Origin: Areca catechu
Taxonomy: Eukaryota; Streptophyta; Magnoliopsida; Arecales; Arecaceae
DNA length: 64,000 bases
NCBI GenBank assembly: GCA_021397845.1
Contig: CM038052.1
Span: 173,216,183 to 173,280,182 of the forward strand
Reading direction: 5' to 3'
Shown: positions 35,102 to 45,869 of the stretch, in pieces
Layout of the letters: each line of letters begins with the position of its first letter
Numbering within the stretch: the stretch's first letter is position 1
Translations under genes and position numbers: made by a program
Notes under the pieces: generated by a model
What the model was told of the DNA's origin: nothing
Databases searched by the model: none
Seen by the model: only the letters and a program-made list of their open reading frames with translations

Positions 35102-36485
35102 GGGCTTCTCCGTCGGGCGGTTATCGATTGCAGGTGCTGGCGGTAAAGCCGCGAGCGGCTGCCCCTCCGGGGGGACCTCGTTCCTGACGAACTTCCTGAG
35201 GTAGCCCCTCTTGATCAGCTCCTCGATCTCTCGTTTCAGGTTGCGACACTCCTCCGTGTCGTGACCGTGCTCGCGGTGGAACTGGCAGTACTTCGATTTG
35301 TCCCGGATAGCCCTCGGGTTCTGAGGAGGAGGTCGGCGGAGGTGCGAGGAGAGGGGTGAACCTCCGCTCCGGAGTGGCCTCGCCCCTCGGCCTTGGATTC
35401 GGGCGAGGGTCGGCAGATGGCCCAGGCTTCCGAGCTCCCGGGATATCCCTCGGGGGCGGCCTCTTCAGAGTCTTACCGTCTAGCTCTCGACGGGTGCGGT
35501 CGGCCTCCTCCGCTCGGATGTACTTATGGGTGCGGAGGAGGAGCTCGGAGTACGTCCTGGGCGGCTTCTTGTCCAGGGAGTAGGTCAGGCGGGACGTCTT
35601 GAGCCCGCGCTTCAAAGCCAGCATGGCGACGGGCTCGTCCAGGCTATAGATTTCCAGGGCTGCAGTCTTGAACCGGGTGATGTAGTCCCGAAGCAGCTCC
35701 TGGTCCTGCTGACGGATGGAGAAGAGGCTATCCACCTCTCTTGGCACCTTTCGACAAGCGTCGAAGTGCGCCACAAACTTTCCTTCCAGCTGGTGGAAGG
35801 AGCAAATGGATCCGGGCTCGAGACGGGTGAACCAGACTCGAGCGGCCTTCCGGAGGGTGGCTGGGAAGGCGATGCACAAAAGAGCGTCGGTGGCCCCCTG
35901 GACCCTCATGAGAGCTTTGTAGCTCTCCAGATGGTCCAGAGGGTCGGTGGTCCCGTCGTAGGGATCCACCTGCGGCATGCGGAACCGTTTTGGGATCGGC
36001 TCTGCCTGGATTTCTTCAGAGAAGGGGGGACGGGAGTCGTAGCCCGCCGGGTCCGCCGATGAGTTCTGCAGGTCGGCAAATCTGTGGGCGAACTCCGCTA
36101 ACTTGTGCTCATGCTCCTCCAGGCGCCTCTCAGCCTGGCGCCTGATGGCCTCGTCGGTGGAGTCTTCCACCGAGGCCGCTGGTGAAGGGGGCGCCGATCG
36201 GTCTCGGCGCGAAGTCAAGCCTCGGCGTCGCTTGCTGCGATGCGCCGTTTCAGCTTCATCGGCCGGGGATCGACTCTCGTGATCCGCCGAACCGGAGTAA
36301 TCTCTTTTTGCGGGAGCTTGGTGGCTCCTGCGGGGGTTGGAGACTGCCCTCGGGTGGGATGGCCTGCCCTGAATGGAGCGCAGGCTCCCACGCTGTCCCG
36401 CGGCTCGGGCCGCGGGGGTCCTTGGCTGCGGCTGCGTGGCCAGAGATCGCTGCTGATTTTGAAGCTGCCGGACCGTCGAGGTCAA
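35050..36485 (-). pseudogene. Gypsy gag (capsid and zinc knuckle)
   Basis: The 454-aa frame from 36485 to 35121 has a charged N-terminus, a capsid-like Retrotrans_gag domain (PYDGTTDPLDHLESYKALM, AFPATLRKAARVWFTRL, FHQLEGKFVAHFDACRK, IRQQDQELLRDYITRFKTAA) and an E/R-rich tail. The knuckle that belongs at its C-terminus (YCQFHREHGHDTEEC, near 35247-35291) is in a neighbouring frame, so a frameshift lies around 35340. That second frame continues toward the protease (KRGYLRKFVRNEVPP). Gag packages element RNA into particles. The domain is long enough to be near full length. Confidence 0.88.
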
Positions 36486-36712
36486 GGTCTACAGCTGTTG
36501 GATGACGGCCGCGAGGGACCCGTCTGCTGAGGTCGGCTGTGGTGGAAGAGGAGGGGGAGCTTCCAGCTCCCTCTCCGGGCTGTGGGCCCCTTGAGGGGAG
36601 GGAACCTCCCCCACACGGCTGGTGGACGCCTCGCACCCACGAGTGACTACCATTGTCGGAGAGCGCGGTACCTACAGAAAGCTGGCTCCCGCTAGGGGGT
36701 GTTGTCCTGCCC

Positions 36713-36730
36713 CCCTACCTGGTGCGCCAA
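36713..36730 (-). other. Primer-binding site of the gypsy element
   Basis: Just inside the 5' LTR (which ends CAACA on the minus strand) and after a 3-nt spacer GAT, the minus strand reads TGGCGCACCAGGTAGGGG. The TGG matches the CCA end of a tRNA. I could not assign the tRNA from sequence alone. Confidence 0.7.
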
Positions 36731-37530
36731 TCTGTTGCCGATCTCGCCGCCGCGCCCGTGCCTCGGATCTGTCGATCCTACCGGATCGCCTGGCTCCTGG
36801 AGTCTCCTAGCTGGAGGGAACCTGCAGGAGAGGGTCAGAAGACCCTGGCCGGGGATCCCGATGAGGGAGCTCCGACGGTCAAGTCAGTAGACGACGAGAA
36901 GGAACAGATTCTCCAAGACGGGCCCCCAAAGGAGTCCCAGACTCAGAGAATTTGCTAGCAAGAAAGGTGCTATGGGGACCAGAAATTTGGCCAGGCCTCC
37001 TTGCCGAGCTCACGCCAAGCGATCCCCTCTCGGGACCCTGGATCTCACTCTCGGAGCGGGGCTTTTGGCCTCTGTTTCTTGCTTGTCCCCAGCTTGATCA
37101 GCTTACCTTGCCGTCCCTAGCTTCCTTCCTTTTATCTCCTTCCGTTGTTCGCCTGTCTTCCCCTCCTAGGGGGCTCCCCTTCCCATCCTTTTCTCTTTCC
37201 CCTTTTGTTGTTGAGGGCCAGGCGGCTTTCTGACCTCGTTCGCCGAGCCCAGCGGGGAAAGGGCAAAGACAGAAGGGGGTGGTGCCGGCAAGGCGGCCGG
37301 TCAGACCTCGGGCCCAGTGAGAGCGCTCTCCCTCCTAAGTGCAGGTGCCGTCCGTTTACGGGCCCTGTTTTGTCAGAACCGCACCTCTCGACTGCGAGAC
37401 CTGTCAGACCGATGTAAATGGTGTTTCGCCTGCCGCCACCATCCGTACGGGGTGCCGCCTGTGATGCGCACGGCTCGAGGGCTGACCTCGAAACCTGCAT
37501 CTCTTTCGTTGGGATCTTCTCTGTACAGGC

Positions 37531-38060
37531 GGCCTGACCTCGACCGAGGTGGACCCCTCCTGGGTGGACACCTGGCGAGGTGGCAGGAGGTCGCCTGGCT
37601 TCGACCGAGGTGGACCTGTCTTCGGAGGCCACCTGGCGAAGGAGCGAAGGATCAGCCGACCTCGGCCTAGGTGGACCCCTCCTGGGTGGACACCTGGCGA
37701 GGTGGCAGGAGGTCGCCTGGCTTCGGCCGATGTGGACCCATCTCCGGGGACAACCTGGCGAAGGGGCGAAGGATCGGCCGACCTCGGCCTGGGTGGACCC
37801 CTCCTGGGTGGACACCTGGCGAGGTGGCAGGAGGTCGCCTAGCTTCGGCCGAGGTGGACCCGTCTCCGGGGACCACCTGGCGAAGGGGCGAAGGATCGGC
37901 CGACCTCGGCCTGGGTGGACCCCTCTTGGGTGGACACCTGGCGAGGTGGCAGGAGGTCGCCTGGCTTCGGCCGAGGTGGACCCGTCTCCGGAGGTCGCCT
38001 GGCGAAGGAGCGAAGAAGTGGCCGACCTCGGCCTAGGCGGACCCCTCCTGGGTGGACACC
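37531..38060. repeat. 122-bp minisatellite in the 5' LTR
   Basis: Same unit as in the other LTR, with GTGGACCCC at 37549, 37671, 37793 and 37915, mostly 122 bp apart. The copy number and the truncated-unit pattern differ from the left LTR, showing change since insertion or between strands at reverse transcription. Confidence 0.9.
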
Positions 38061-38741
38061 TGGCGAGGTGGCAGGAGGAGCCCCGAACCGAGCTCGACTT
38101 CGGCAAGGGCGATAACGTCTTCGGGAAGTCGTCTGGCGAGGTAGCCTGGCCGAGCTCGATCTCGGCAATGTGACGCTGACTCGGTCGAAGAAACCTCCAC
38201 GTGGCTCGATCATATCTGACGGTATCTGAGCCCGACCACGTCATCGATACGGCCGTAACAGTTGCCCCCCAGCCCACCATTCCGTTGGGGCATCGTAGAA
38301 CGGAACGATGGGATTAAATGCGTATATGACGTGGGGAGGCGAAGATCTTGCATCATAATTGCCATGATCCTCGTCGCCGCTTCTCGATGCACCCGAAGCC
38401 CTATAGGAAGCCGCCACGCGTCGCCCACTTGCCCACAATAAATGCGTCGCTTCGAGGCAGAGGCCATTACCCTGCTAACGAGGCGTCGGTGTCGGGCGTG
38501 CGTCCACGCGGCGATCATCCTGTGGCTCGAGGCGGAATGACGGGTACGGCTGCTGTCGACTGAGTTTGAAAAGGAGGGGACTTTCCGGAATGAGGCCTTT
38601 CCCCTTGCTCCGTGGGCGGTTTGCTACAGGCTAACTACCGTTGCCTCGCGTTCGCTTGGCGTATTTTCGGTGAGTGCCTCCATCCTTCTTTCTAGTTCCC
38701 CTCTCCCCCTTCTTCTCTGAATCTTTGTTTCCTTCTTTGTC

Positions 38742-40984
38742 ATGGCGCGTCGTCACTATGTTTCTTCTAATCCGGACGAGGCCGATCCGTCCCGGCCGAG
38801 GACTCCATCTCCTTCCTCTTCAGAGGAGGAAACGATCTCGGAGGAGATCCGCAGGCATCTGCAACCTGGGGGTGTCACCATCGGCATCCCCAGGGGGGTC
38901 CGGTCTCCTCCGATTGCTTCCGCTCTTCCTCTTCTTTCTCTTCCTGCTCTGCCTCTTCTTCCCGCCGGTCCCTCCGGTCATGCTTCCACCATGACCGAGG
39001 GCGATCTTTCTTTGCTCCGGGAGGTCTACGGCATCCCGGGATCAATCCGTCTATTCGTTCCGTGGCCCGGGAAACGCGTCACCATGAGTGGTCCTGGCCG
39101 CATAACCTTCTATGAAGACTTCTTCCTCGGGGGTCTTCGATTCCCTCTGCACCCCTTCTTCCTCTCCTTTCTTAGCCATTTCCGTCTTATTCCGGCCCAG
39201 TTGGCTCCCAATGCCATCCGGGTCATCTTTTCTTTCATAGTTTTTGTCATTTCCACGGGTTTGTTGCCCATTTCTCCCTCTTCAGGGCCATGTTCACCCT
39301 GAAGAGGTACTCCACTGATGACGGCTGGTGGTACATCTCGCCCCGGCCCAGGTGTCTCCGGTTCGACCTCCCTTCTTCTATCAAGGGCTGGAAGAGCCGG
39401 TTTTTCTTTGCCTTGGTCGAAGATGTCGACTGGGCCTGGAGTGAACCAGACCGGTCTCCGAACCGGAACTCCCAGGTCAAGCCGGCGGACCAGGAGGCCT
39501 ACTCCCTGCTCCTGAGCGACGTGGTCCCGGCGCTCGAGGTTCTGCTCTCGGAGCAGAATCTTTTTGAGACCGGGATCAGTCCCATCCGCGAGTCGGGTGA
39601 GATTCGGTCCTCCCTTGACTCTTGCATTCTTTTTTCTTTATAACCAAGCTGGCTAACCTTCTACTCTTTTGCATTGCAGGCATGAAGTTCTCACTGGAGA
39701 GCCTCCTGGAGGGCGCGGCCCAGAGAGACGTCCCCGAGGTAGATGAGCCCGCGGCCAAGAGGGCTCGCACCGAGGCGAGCCAGGAGGTTGCGCCGGTGAC
39801 TGTACCTAGTGCAGCGGCCGCTGCTCCCCCGCCCAGGCTGCCTCGGGGCGGGGCCGTTGATTCCTCAGCTGTCAGACCCGGTGGTGCTGCCATCGAGGGG
39901 GCTCCACCGCCCGCAGCCTCGTCCAGCACCGGCCCTATCATCGCCACGGCTCCGACGGCGCAGCCCGTGTCCTCTGCCGGCCCATCGGCCGCGATTCCTG
40001 CTGGAGGGACAGTCACCGCCGGAGCTGACCTGACGGCTCCGCCACCGGTGATCACCCACCGGTGTTCAGTCATCCGCGACAAAGGGCTCGCGGAGAAGGT
40101 GATGGAGTACGCCTCCACAGCCCGGGACCGCCGAGCTCGGGGCGGCCGGGACTATGCTGGCGCTCTGCTCGGGATCCTCCCGCAGCTCTTTACGGTAAGC
40201 CCGAACTCATTTTCTTCTATCTTCCGTGACCTCGGGTAGTCTTTCTTCTAACCCGATCGCTTCACTTGTGCAGATTGGGAATGACGTTCTCCTACTGAGG
40301 AACTTCCTCGTAGGGAACGCGAAGAAGGATGCCGAGAAGGAGAAGAAGCTCGGCAAGCTCGCGGCCGACGTCAAGGACCTCATGGAAAAGGGGGTCGAGC
40401 TGCGAGCAAACAATCAGGCCCTCCAGACTGACCTGGCGCGCACCGAAGGGCGGAACAAGGAGCTGGAGTCTTCTCTGTCGGAGGAGAGGGTCTCTCACCA
40501 GCGTCGCGCGGAGGAGGACGCAGCTGAGAGGGCTCGTCTTCAGGCCCACTCCCAGTGGCTGGAGCGCTAGCTAGAGGAGGCCAGGCGAGATGCGAACGCG
40601 GCGAAGGAGCGGAGTGCGTACGTCAACGGGCTCCTGGAGGCCGCGAAGCGGGAGGCGCAGGAGGCCGTCCCGAAGTTCCGGGCTTCTGACGAGTACACGT
40701 CGGAGGTCCGGGAGGCCACCGTGGACTCCTTCCTGAAGGGGTTCCGGATGTGCCGGGAGAAGGTAGGGGCCTTCTACCCCGAGCTCGACCTCAGTGGGGT
40801 GGTGCTCGGAGGTACGAGGCAAGGACCTGAGAGCAAAGCCTCCGGTGCGGCCGACACCATGCCTGCGGCCCCGGCGACCGACGAGGCCGTGGCCCCGGAG
40901 CAGCCCCCTGAGCCGGCAGCCGCCGAAGGCGAGGACGCGGAGCGCGCGACCCAGGCCGAGGGCTCCGACCCTGCGCGGAACTGA
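38742..40984 (+). pseudogene. Antisense LTR gene, PF04195-like protein (right copy)
   Basis: The second LTR copy of the gene has exons 38742-39596, 39680-40194 and 40274-40984 and the same splice sites. It keeps Trp where the left copy has its first stop, and keeps the second exon open. But it has a 1-nt deletion in the T run near 39241 (frameshift after FSFIVF) and a TAG at 40568-40570 in the coiled coil. Its true end (stop 40982-40984, after the AEGSDPARN tail) is visible here. The lesions differ from those in the left copy, so the element probably carried an intact gene when it inserted (inference). Confidence 0.8.
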
Positions 40985-42523
40985 GCCTCCTATCTTTTCG
41001 CTTTCTTGTTGTTATTGTTGCGCTTTTCTTCTTCTCTTTTTTTTGGGTACTCTCGGCCTGTCGGGATTCCCAACTTGTACTGCGACCTCGGCCTGTCTGG
41101 TAACTATGCAAGTAGATCGACAGAATATGGCTACTATATCACCTATTCATAAATAATTTAAAGCATAATTCGTTAAACAAGAACATATAAGACTAGTCAA
41201 TCGTTTAAAAAAGAATAAGCACTAATGATTACCTCGTTTAATCTCAGGTGATCTATTAAGTAATGATAAGAAGAGACCATATGTGTCGGTACCTGTATCA
41301 CACAAAAATTGTTTCTCCATCTACAAAATAAATTTATTAAATAAGTCGGTAAATATCATACATAGTATAAAATTTAATATAAACACAGAACTTACCGCAT
41401 CCCTAAAGGATCCTGTGGTAAACCAGCTCCATCATCGAAATCGATCATTGGATCTGGAGCCTTACGCTGTAATCTACGTGGTGCAAGGATAATGAATCTA
41501 TCCCATGCCCATAGCTATAGTAATAACAATGGACCGACAATGTCACTAGCATTTCTTCTATTTGCCCTACACATCTCTCTGTATAACCATGCGAGCCCTG
41601 CACTACCCCAACTATAGTTTCTAGCATCATCCAAATCTGGAAGTATGGGCAAAAATATGAGATGCATCATATTCCCAAATTTATCCATAAATAGACACCC
41701 ACCCATCAGCTACAAAATGTATGCTCGAGCATAGCGCTGTATGGCTATCTAATCGGCATCAATATCTAACTGCTGAAACTGCTCGGTAAGCCAGACCAGA
41801 CTCAACCGCGATCCCTGGAGTCTACCTTGTGGTGGGACAACTCCTAATAAATCATGATAGAGTTGCCCCCAATCTATCCCTGTAGAACCTGTCACTGGTA
41901 GACCATCAACTGGCAAACCAAGTTGAATAGCAACATCCTGGAGGGTGATGCTGAGCTCTCACTGCGGGAAATGAAAAGTGTGGTCTCTGGACGCTAATGC
42001 TCGACAAGAGTAGTGATCAAATGCTAGTCCAATTTAATGAAACCAATTCGTGCAAGTCCATAAAAACCGGAATGAATCAACAAAGGCACTATGCACTGAT
42101 CTAGCGGTATCGATCTGCGCATAACATCTCTCATCGACGATAATGTAAAATCATAGTATCCTGTTTATCCCATACCATAGTTGATCTATATACCTCCTGA
42201 TCATATAGTATAGTGTGATCGGAAGGACCGGAATCCATAACTGTGATATACAATAACTCGAACGAAACGAAATAAGTAATCATAAACATAACTAAACATA
42301 ATATGAAGCATAATACAAAGTATTGACATGAACCACGAATAATTGTATTACAATTATAATTATATTACAATTCAACATATAATTGTATTACAATCCAACA
42401 TACATAATACAAAGCAACAACATGAACCATGAACATCCGATAGGTCTCCCGAAGCAGCAACATAATCCAGTCCTAAAACTACAACATAATTTAAGTAATG
42501 AAAATAATATGAGTACAACTGTA

Positions 42524-45270
42524 TCAATTACTAAATAAACATAAGATGAATAATAGAAATAAGTAATATACCTTAAAATTAATCTGCAATTTGACTACTA
42601 TCTTTTTACTGATGTAGTTGTAGAAGTCTTGGACATGACCGTTGTCATGCCCTTCCTCCTTACAGATTGTACACCTATGTTTGTTTCCAGCTTCTCGGAC
42701 ATCCATATCATTTCTAATCATTTTGGACCGTGGCCCACCTTTTTGTCGTAACCTATTGACATCAGGAATAATGATACCATGTCCACTTTGCTGTGGCCAA
42801 TATTCTTTGTGAGGAATTGGTTGAAATTATGGTGCATATGTTTGATGATAATCTTGTAAAGTGTGGTACCAATCAATATATTTATAAAAATCAATAGCAA
42901 CATGTGCACAAGCAACCATGACATGAGAATAAGGTACATGATAACATTGCCATTTCTGGCACGTACATGTCTGCTGGGATAGACGAACAACCTACAACAT
43001 CAAAAACTATAATTCGGCATGTACACAACAAAATGTATAATATATTTTCAATAATACATATCCATAGTAGGTACCTGTGTATTGTTGCCTCTGCTCATGT
43101 TAGGACCACATCTAGCAGTTTGGACCTGGAATAGGCCACTTCCTCTATCAAACCTTGTAATTCTATGCGATGTTGCTTTAGCTTGCTTAGAAATAACATG
43201 TCCCGTGACAAATGGAGTAAACCTTTCATTCCTATCCATTGCCTCATTTGCTTGGGCACGTCAACCTTCAAAGTATGAAACAAGCCGAAAGAATGTCAAC
43301 TGTACTAAGGCTGTTATTGGCAAGAATCGAGCATTTTTCAATACTCCATTGAAATACTCAGATATGTTAGTTGTCATCATCACATACTGTTGTTCGTCAT
43401 CATGTGACCATGTCCATTTTGATAAAAGGATTTTATTCAGCCACTGAAAAGCTTCTGAATTAAATTTTTCAATGTTCGTCATATATTTCTAAAATTTTCT
43501 AGGCCGTAGGTGCATTCCAGCTTTTTTCACTACATCCCTTAGTTTGGTATCACGAAATCTTGAATTAAAATTACTTACTACATGACGCAGGCAATATACA
43601 TGATAAGCATTCGGTGGCTGCCAACCAAGATATTTATTCTATACTGCAGCAAGAATACTGGCATGTCGATCAAAAATTAGACAAATTTTCTGATGTGATG
43701 TAACAAACTATTTGATGCAAGCTAAGAACTAACCCTAGGTGTCAGCTAACTCTTTATCAACAATACCAAATGCAAGCAGAAATATCTGATTATTTCCATC
43801 TACAGCAATTGCAATCAACAGCTTCTCCTTATACTTTCTATATATAAAAGTAGCATCAACACTTATAACCTGTTGATAGTACTTTAACCCTTCAATTGAG
43901 GGTCCAAAGGCTTAAAATATATGATCAAACTGAGCACAAGCTGGAATGCCGGTTGGAGTGCTGATAAATTTTACCCAGGAATCGAGATTAAAATGTTCTA
44001 CTGCATGTAACCATTTCAGAAGTAATTGATATGACATATCCCAATCACCGAATAATATTGTCATCGCCTTCTGCTTGTCTTCCCATAATTTTTTATTACT
44101 TGGTATATAATTGTACTTGTTTTTATCACTGCACCTAGTCCAGCAACAGCAATTATAGGAACTTCTTTCACCAGGTCCCGTATTTTATTAGCAATTAATG
44201 TGGAATCCAGCCCAGAATGATCCTTAGGTATCATTGCAGACAGGCATGTATGAGGATCAGTATATCGTGAGATCTCAAAGTAACCATGACGTTTAATAAC
44301 CCTCACCATCCACTGACATCCTGAATCTCTGTTCTTATATTTTACAAGCCATAAATTTGGATTAGACTCAAAAACTTTGAATTCATGATGTCTTTCAACA
44401 GAATACTGCTTTACTATGGTTTGTAATTTAGCCTTATCCATAAAGCGATGTCCTTTATGCAATTTCTCATCCCTTTGCCATATAACATTTTGTTCCAGAA
44501 ATGAAGAATACATTGAAACATTCACAACATCCCAATCAATCTGGATGAATTTCTAGATGGAGCTTCAAATGCATAATAGTTTGGAACAGGTGTTCCCTCT
44601 GGACTTCGTACTGGATGTGAAGTTCCTGCTTCATTACCTTTATCAGTCAAATCATGTTCACTTTCATCATCATTCTCATTAAAAAGTAGATTATCTAGAT
44701 ATATTGTATCATCATCAGCTGTATATACCGATGCTTCTCTAATATTAGTTTCAGGTACAATACTGTCCATCGTATGTAACGGGGATACTGGATAAACTGA
44801 ATCAATAATTTTAACTCATTAGCTACGATGTTCGAAGTACAGTATGAAACCTGTTCGGTTACATGGGTTGTTGCTATATTTTGAACAGCTTCTTCATAGT
44901 CATCTTGAGAACAGATAGGTTCAGGAGCTTCTATAGTTTGGATATTTATGTATAACTCCGCACCCGATATACATTGATGTGAATTAATAGTTGAAAACAT
45001 TATCTCCATGTCTTCATCATCGGTTAGTGGAACGGATTCATATTTTATAGATGTCGGCTTGACAACTTGTGGATATCTATAGATGATTAATATTTTTTTC
45101 CCGGTTCTATCAATATATAAAACTCTACATATTTTGTTCTCCAGCTCTTGAAATGTCATACCAGAATTTATTCTAATTACCTTTTTCGGACCCTGATTAT
45201 ACTCAATCCCATTTGGTCCATTGATAATACAACCATTAATATAACATAATGATGTGATTGTTTCTCCCAT
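42524..45270 (-). pseudogene. MuDR/MULE transposase
   Basis: From the start at 45270: a PB1-like N-terminal domain (MGETITSLCYINGCIINGPN, RVLYIDRTGKKILIIYRYP), an acidic linker in another frame (44770-44522), and the MuDR DNA-binding domain (44525-44061: KLHKGHRFMDKAKLQTIVKQ, NRDSGCQWMVRV). The MULE core follows with the first catalytic Asp in VDATFIYRKYKEKLLIAIAV, the second in LIFDRHASILAA, then WQPPNAYHVYCLRHV, ISEYFNGVLKNARFLPITAL, a SWIM finger (CTCQKWQCYH) near 42925-42965, and a zinc knuckle (CTICKEEGHDNGH). At least three in-frame stops in the core and two frameshifts inactivate it. The knuckle lacks its fourth Cys. Confidence 0.9.
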
Positions 45271-45449
45271 TATGCCCTATATATTTAACCAACAAAATAT
45301 ATTTAGAAATGTCCAATGCACTGCAAGCTAGCAATGATAACACAAACAAGAAAAAAGCCGTGATATCATGTTTCTAATGACATCACTAACATAATAATAT
45401 ATGCATCCTATCACCAACTAATGGGTAAAGATATGCCCTATCCCATTCA
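45271..45449. other. MULE transposase upstream region
   Basis: AT-rich sequence upstream (on the minus strand) of the transposase start. It probably holds its promoter; no clear TATA-box spacing was established. Confidence 0.35.
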
Positions 45450-45664
45450 GGAATTGCATTAATATTATAGATCACTTTATAGCATTGAAATGATGTGCAA
45501 TAGAAATCGAATGAAATTTCGGCAACATTTTCTCTTAGTTCTCCACATACAAATATTTATGTATGCGGAGAACAAAAGAAAAATGCTGTACGAAATTTCA
45601 TTCGAACTCCATTGCACATCATTTCAATGCTGTAAAGTGATTCATAAAATTATTTGCAATCTCC
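45450..45664. repeat. Large foldback, arms about 100 bp with a 10-nt loop
   Basis: The left arm 45450-45550 pairs with the right arm 45561-45664 with roughly 80-85% complementarity by eye. Longest shared blocks include AGCATTGAAATGATGTGCAA and CGAATGAAATTTCG. The loop is AAATATTTAT. It could be a MITE or a hairpin-RNA source. Confidence 0.9.
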
Positions 45665-45683
45665 AAACTGTCCACTTTGGACA

Positions 45684-45770
45684 ATCATTGATTAATATGC
45701 ATAATTCTAAGATCCATACAAAATTAAAAATAATGTGTGGATACTATAATTTTTGCATATTAATCAATTG
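45684..45770. repeat. Second adjacent foldback, arms about 37 bp
   Basis: Arms 45684-45720 and 45734-45770 share TTGATTAATATGCA and a variant of ATNNTAAGATCCATACA on the reverse strand. The 13-nt loop is A-rich. It begins about 20 bp after the first foldback. Confidence 0.85.
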
Positions 45771-45869
45771 ACGAGTCTACGATTCAATGCAATGCAAATT
45801 TTATCAAATTATATCAAATTAACTATCAATTAATATTTGTCAGTAATACATGAATATTAAAATAACTTT

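Larger units (their letters stand above)
36733..41083 (-). repeat. 5' LTR of the gypsy element, outer 44 bp missing
   Basis: A direct repeat of 25673-30006, starting TGTTGCCGATCTCGCCGCC. It ends at CTTGTACTGC (41083). The 44 bp that complete the other LTR (30007-30050) are absent here; instead 47 unrelated bases (41084-41130) lead to the target duplication CTACT. Confidence 0.85.
25673..41130 (-). mobile_element. Ty3/gypsy LTR retrotransposon, Tat-type, 15.46 kb with 4.4-kb LTRs
   Basis: Minus-strand order is 5' LTR (36733-41083 plus 47 bp of unrelated terminal sequence to 41130), PBS, gag, protease, RT, RNase H, integrase, a 120-bp tandem array, polypurine tract, and 3' LTR (25673-30050). 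The order RT-RNase H-integrase is Ty3/gypsy. The gag type (CxFHxxHGHDTxEC knuckle) and RNase H style fit the Tat lineage. CTACT flanks both sides (25668-25672 and 41131-41135). Removing the element rejoins the interrupted PMD reading frame, which confirms the borders. A hand count over one 240-bp LTR stretch gave 4 differences, so the insertion is not ancient. gag and pol carry frameshifts and stops, so this copy is non-autonomous now. Confidence 0.93.
23004..42238 (-). pseudogene. Plant mobile domain (PMD, MAIN-like) gene of the MULE, split by two LTR insertions
   Basis: Minus-strand pieces in order are 41396-42238, 41233-41320, 41131-41142, then after the gypsy element 25378-25672 and about 24970-25296, and after the solo LTR 23004-23203. 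PMD hallmarks are visible: ITLQDVAIQLGLPVDGLPVTG, WLTEQFQQL, RYARAYILQLMGGCLF, SAGLAWLYREMCRANRR, LWAWDRF, VMHRFGIRQVVPN, HHIDMRGRPDQDW, YHDPYMQWYRSITRRF, and the basic tail RRKRRPPCGT. Cellular MAIN/MAIL relatives act in silencing and meristem maintenance; TE-borne copies may counter silencing (inference). Several in-frame stops in the first piece, a short missing stretch before the DIVE motif, and the two insertions make it a pseudogene. Confidence 0.85.
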
